This document shows, one piece after another, positions 63,680 through 64,000 of a DNA stretch of 64,000 nt. Origin of the DNA: Rhodobacterales bacterium 32-67-9 (lineage in GTDB: Bacteria; Pseudomonadota; Alphaproteobacteria; Rhodobacterales; Rhodobacteraceae); the NCBI GenBank assembly GCA_002280515.1, contig NCEA01000019.1, positions 1 to 64,000 on the forward strand, written 5' to 3'. The position numbers were made by a program, and so were the translations under genes. The notes below the pieces were generated by a model that had not been told where the DNA came from, ran no database searches, and worked only from the letters and a program-made list of their open reading frames with translations. The stretch's first letter is position 1. Every line of letters begins with the position of its first letter.

Positions 63680-64000
63680 TCAGCCGTCCTTGTCGCCGGC
63701 CTCGTATTTCTTGAAGACCCCGCCCTGCGCGAGGAAGAAGAGGAAGATCGCTGCGGTCAGCCCGAAGGTCTTGAAATTGACCCAGGCCTGATCCGACATC
63801 GTCCGCCAGATCACCTCGTTGAGGACCGCGAGACCAGCGAAGAACGCGGCGAGCCGGCGTGTCAGGATCATCCAGCCCTCGTGTTCGAGGGGCATCATCT
63901 CGTCCATCACGACGGCGAGGTAGGACTTGCCGCGCATGAGGCCGAACCCGAGGATGCCGGCGAAGAGCAGGTAGATGAGCGTCGGCTTCATCTTGAAGAA
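63680..64000 (-). CDS. yciB: Intracellular septation protein A homologue (YciB), 5' truncated by window
   Basis: C-terminal 106 residues of an inner-membrane protein of the YciB/IspZ family. The segment KPTLIYLLFAGILGFGL and the end WVNFKTFGLTAAIFLFFLAQ match the family; three hydrophobic helices remain. The frame continues to the window edge (FFKMKP), so the apparent Met at 63991 is internal. YciB is involved in envelope and septum function; the exact role is unclear. Confidence 0.87.
   Translation of the reverse strand, partial: FFKMKPTLIYLLFAGILGFGLMRGKSYLAVVMDEMMPLEHEGWMILTRRLAAFFAGLAVLNEVIWRTMSDQAWVNFKTFGLTAAIFLFFLAQGGVFKKYEAGDKDG

Overview
The window is a contiguous piece of chromosome from a high-GC alphaproteobacterium, most likely a member of the Rhodobacteraceae/Paracoccaceae. 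The evidence is the gene content (CobS/CobT, FolE2, proton-translocating transhydrogenase, DUF3422, a glyQ-DUF6446-glyS order, an RTX protein ending in a Hint domain), a SAM-II riboswitch in front of metZ, and many ATGA/GTGA overlaps. No rRNA, tRNA, CRISPR array, prophage or insertion sequence was seen. Coding density is high and no gap reaches 300 bases. The genus is an inference.

Layout. 1-3.3 kb: the end of a polyamine-type class III aminotransferase, a PuuB-like FAD oxidase, and a cysteine synthase gene broken by a short deletion with frameshift. 3.3-11.8 kb: a divergent catabolic locus. One arm encodes an amino-acid-oxidase-like flavoprotein and an ArgE-like deacylase; the other encodes a five-gene peptide ABC importer. 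They share a control region carrying a 21-bp-spaced direct repeat. 11.9-15.5 kb: DUF3422 protein, MFS transporter, dienelactone hydrolase. 15.6-18.6 kb: pntAB. 18.8-21.1 kb: a small methyltransferase-like membrane protein, kynureninase and a GNAT enzyme. 21.3-24.7 kb: a large RTX-Hint protein. 24.8-27.9 kb: a PuuD-type amidotransferase and malate synthase G. 28-33.3 kb: an ArsR regulator with two SRPBCC proteins, aminopeptidase N, an SDR enzyme and a small membrane protein.

33.4-38 kb holds a lytic transglycosylase-like lipoprotein, gatB, a DUF4177 protein, bolA, a J-domain protein and an exported MsrB. 38.3-41.8 kb is cobS - racemase-like gene - cobT. 41.9-48.8 kb holds membrane and house-keeping genes: X-Pro aminopeptidase, DUF427, a ClC transporter, a D-lactate-dehydrogenase-type flavoprotein and an NTF2-like protein. 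48.8-52.5 kb is glyQ-DUF6446-glyS; glyS carries a palindromic repeat inserted in frame and a separate low-GC insertion. 52.7-54.5 kb encodes an exported SPOR/peptidoglycan-binding protein with a trypsin-like domain that has lost its catalytic triad. 54.5-58.9 kb holds three tandem trkH genes. 59-64 kb holds folE2, metZ with its promoter, SAM-II riboswitch and terminator, a hydrolase, a small lipoprotein, a GST and a truncated yciB.

The most unusual items are the repeat and the atypical segment inside glyS, the pseudoprotease, the cysteine-less racemase homologue inside the cobS-cobT operon, the trkH triplication and the RTX-Hint protein. I did not find a clearly new multi-gene system; the nearest candidate is the divergent peptide-import/deacylase/oxidase locus.
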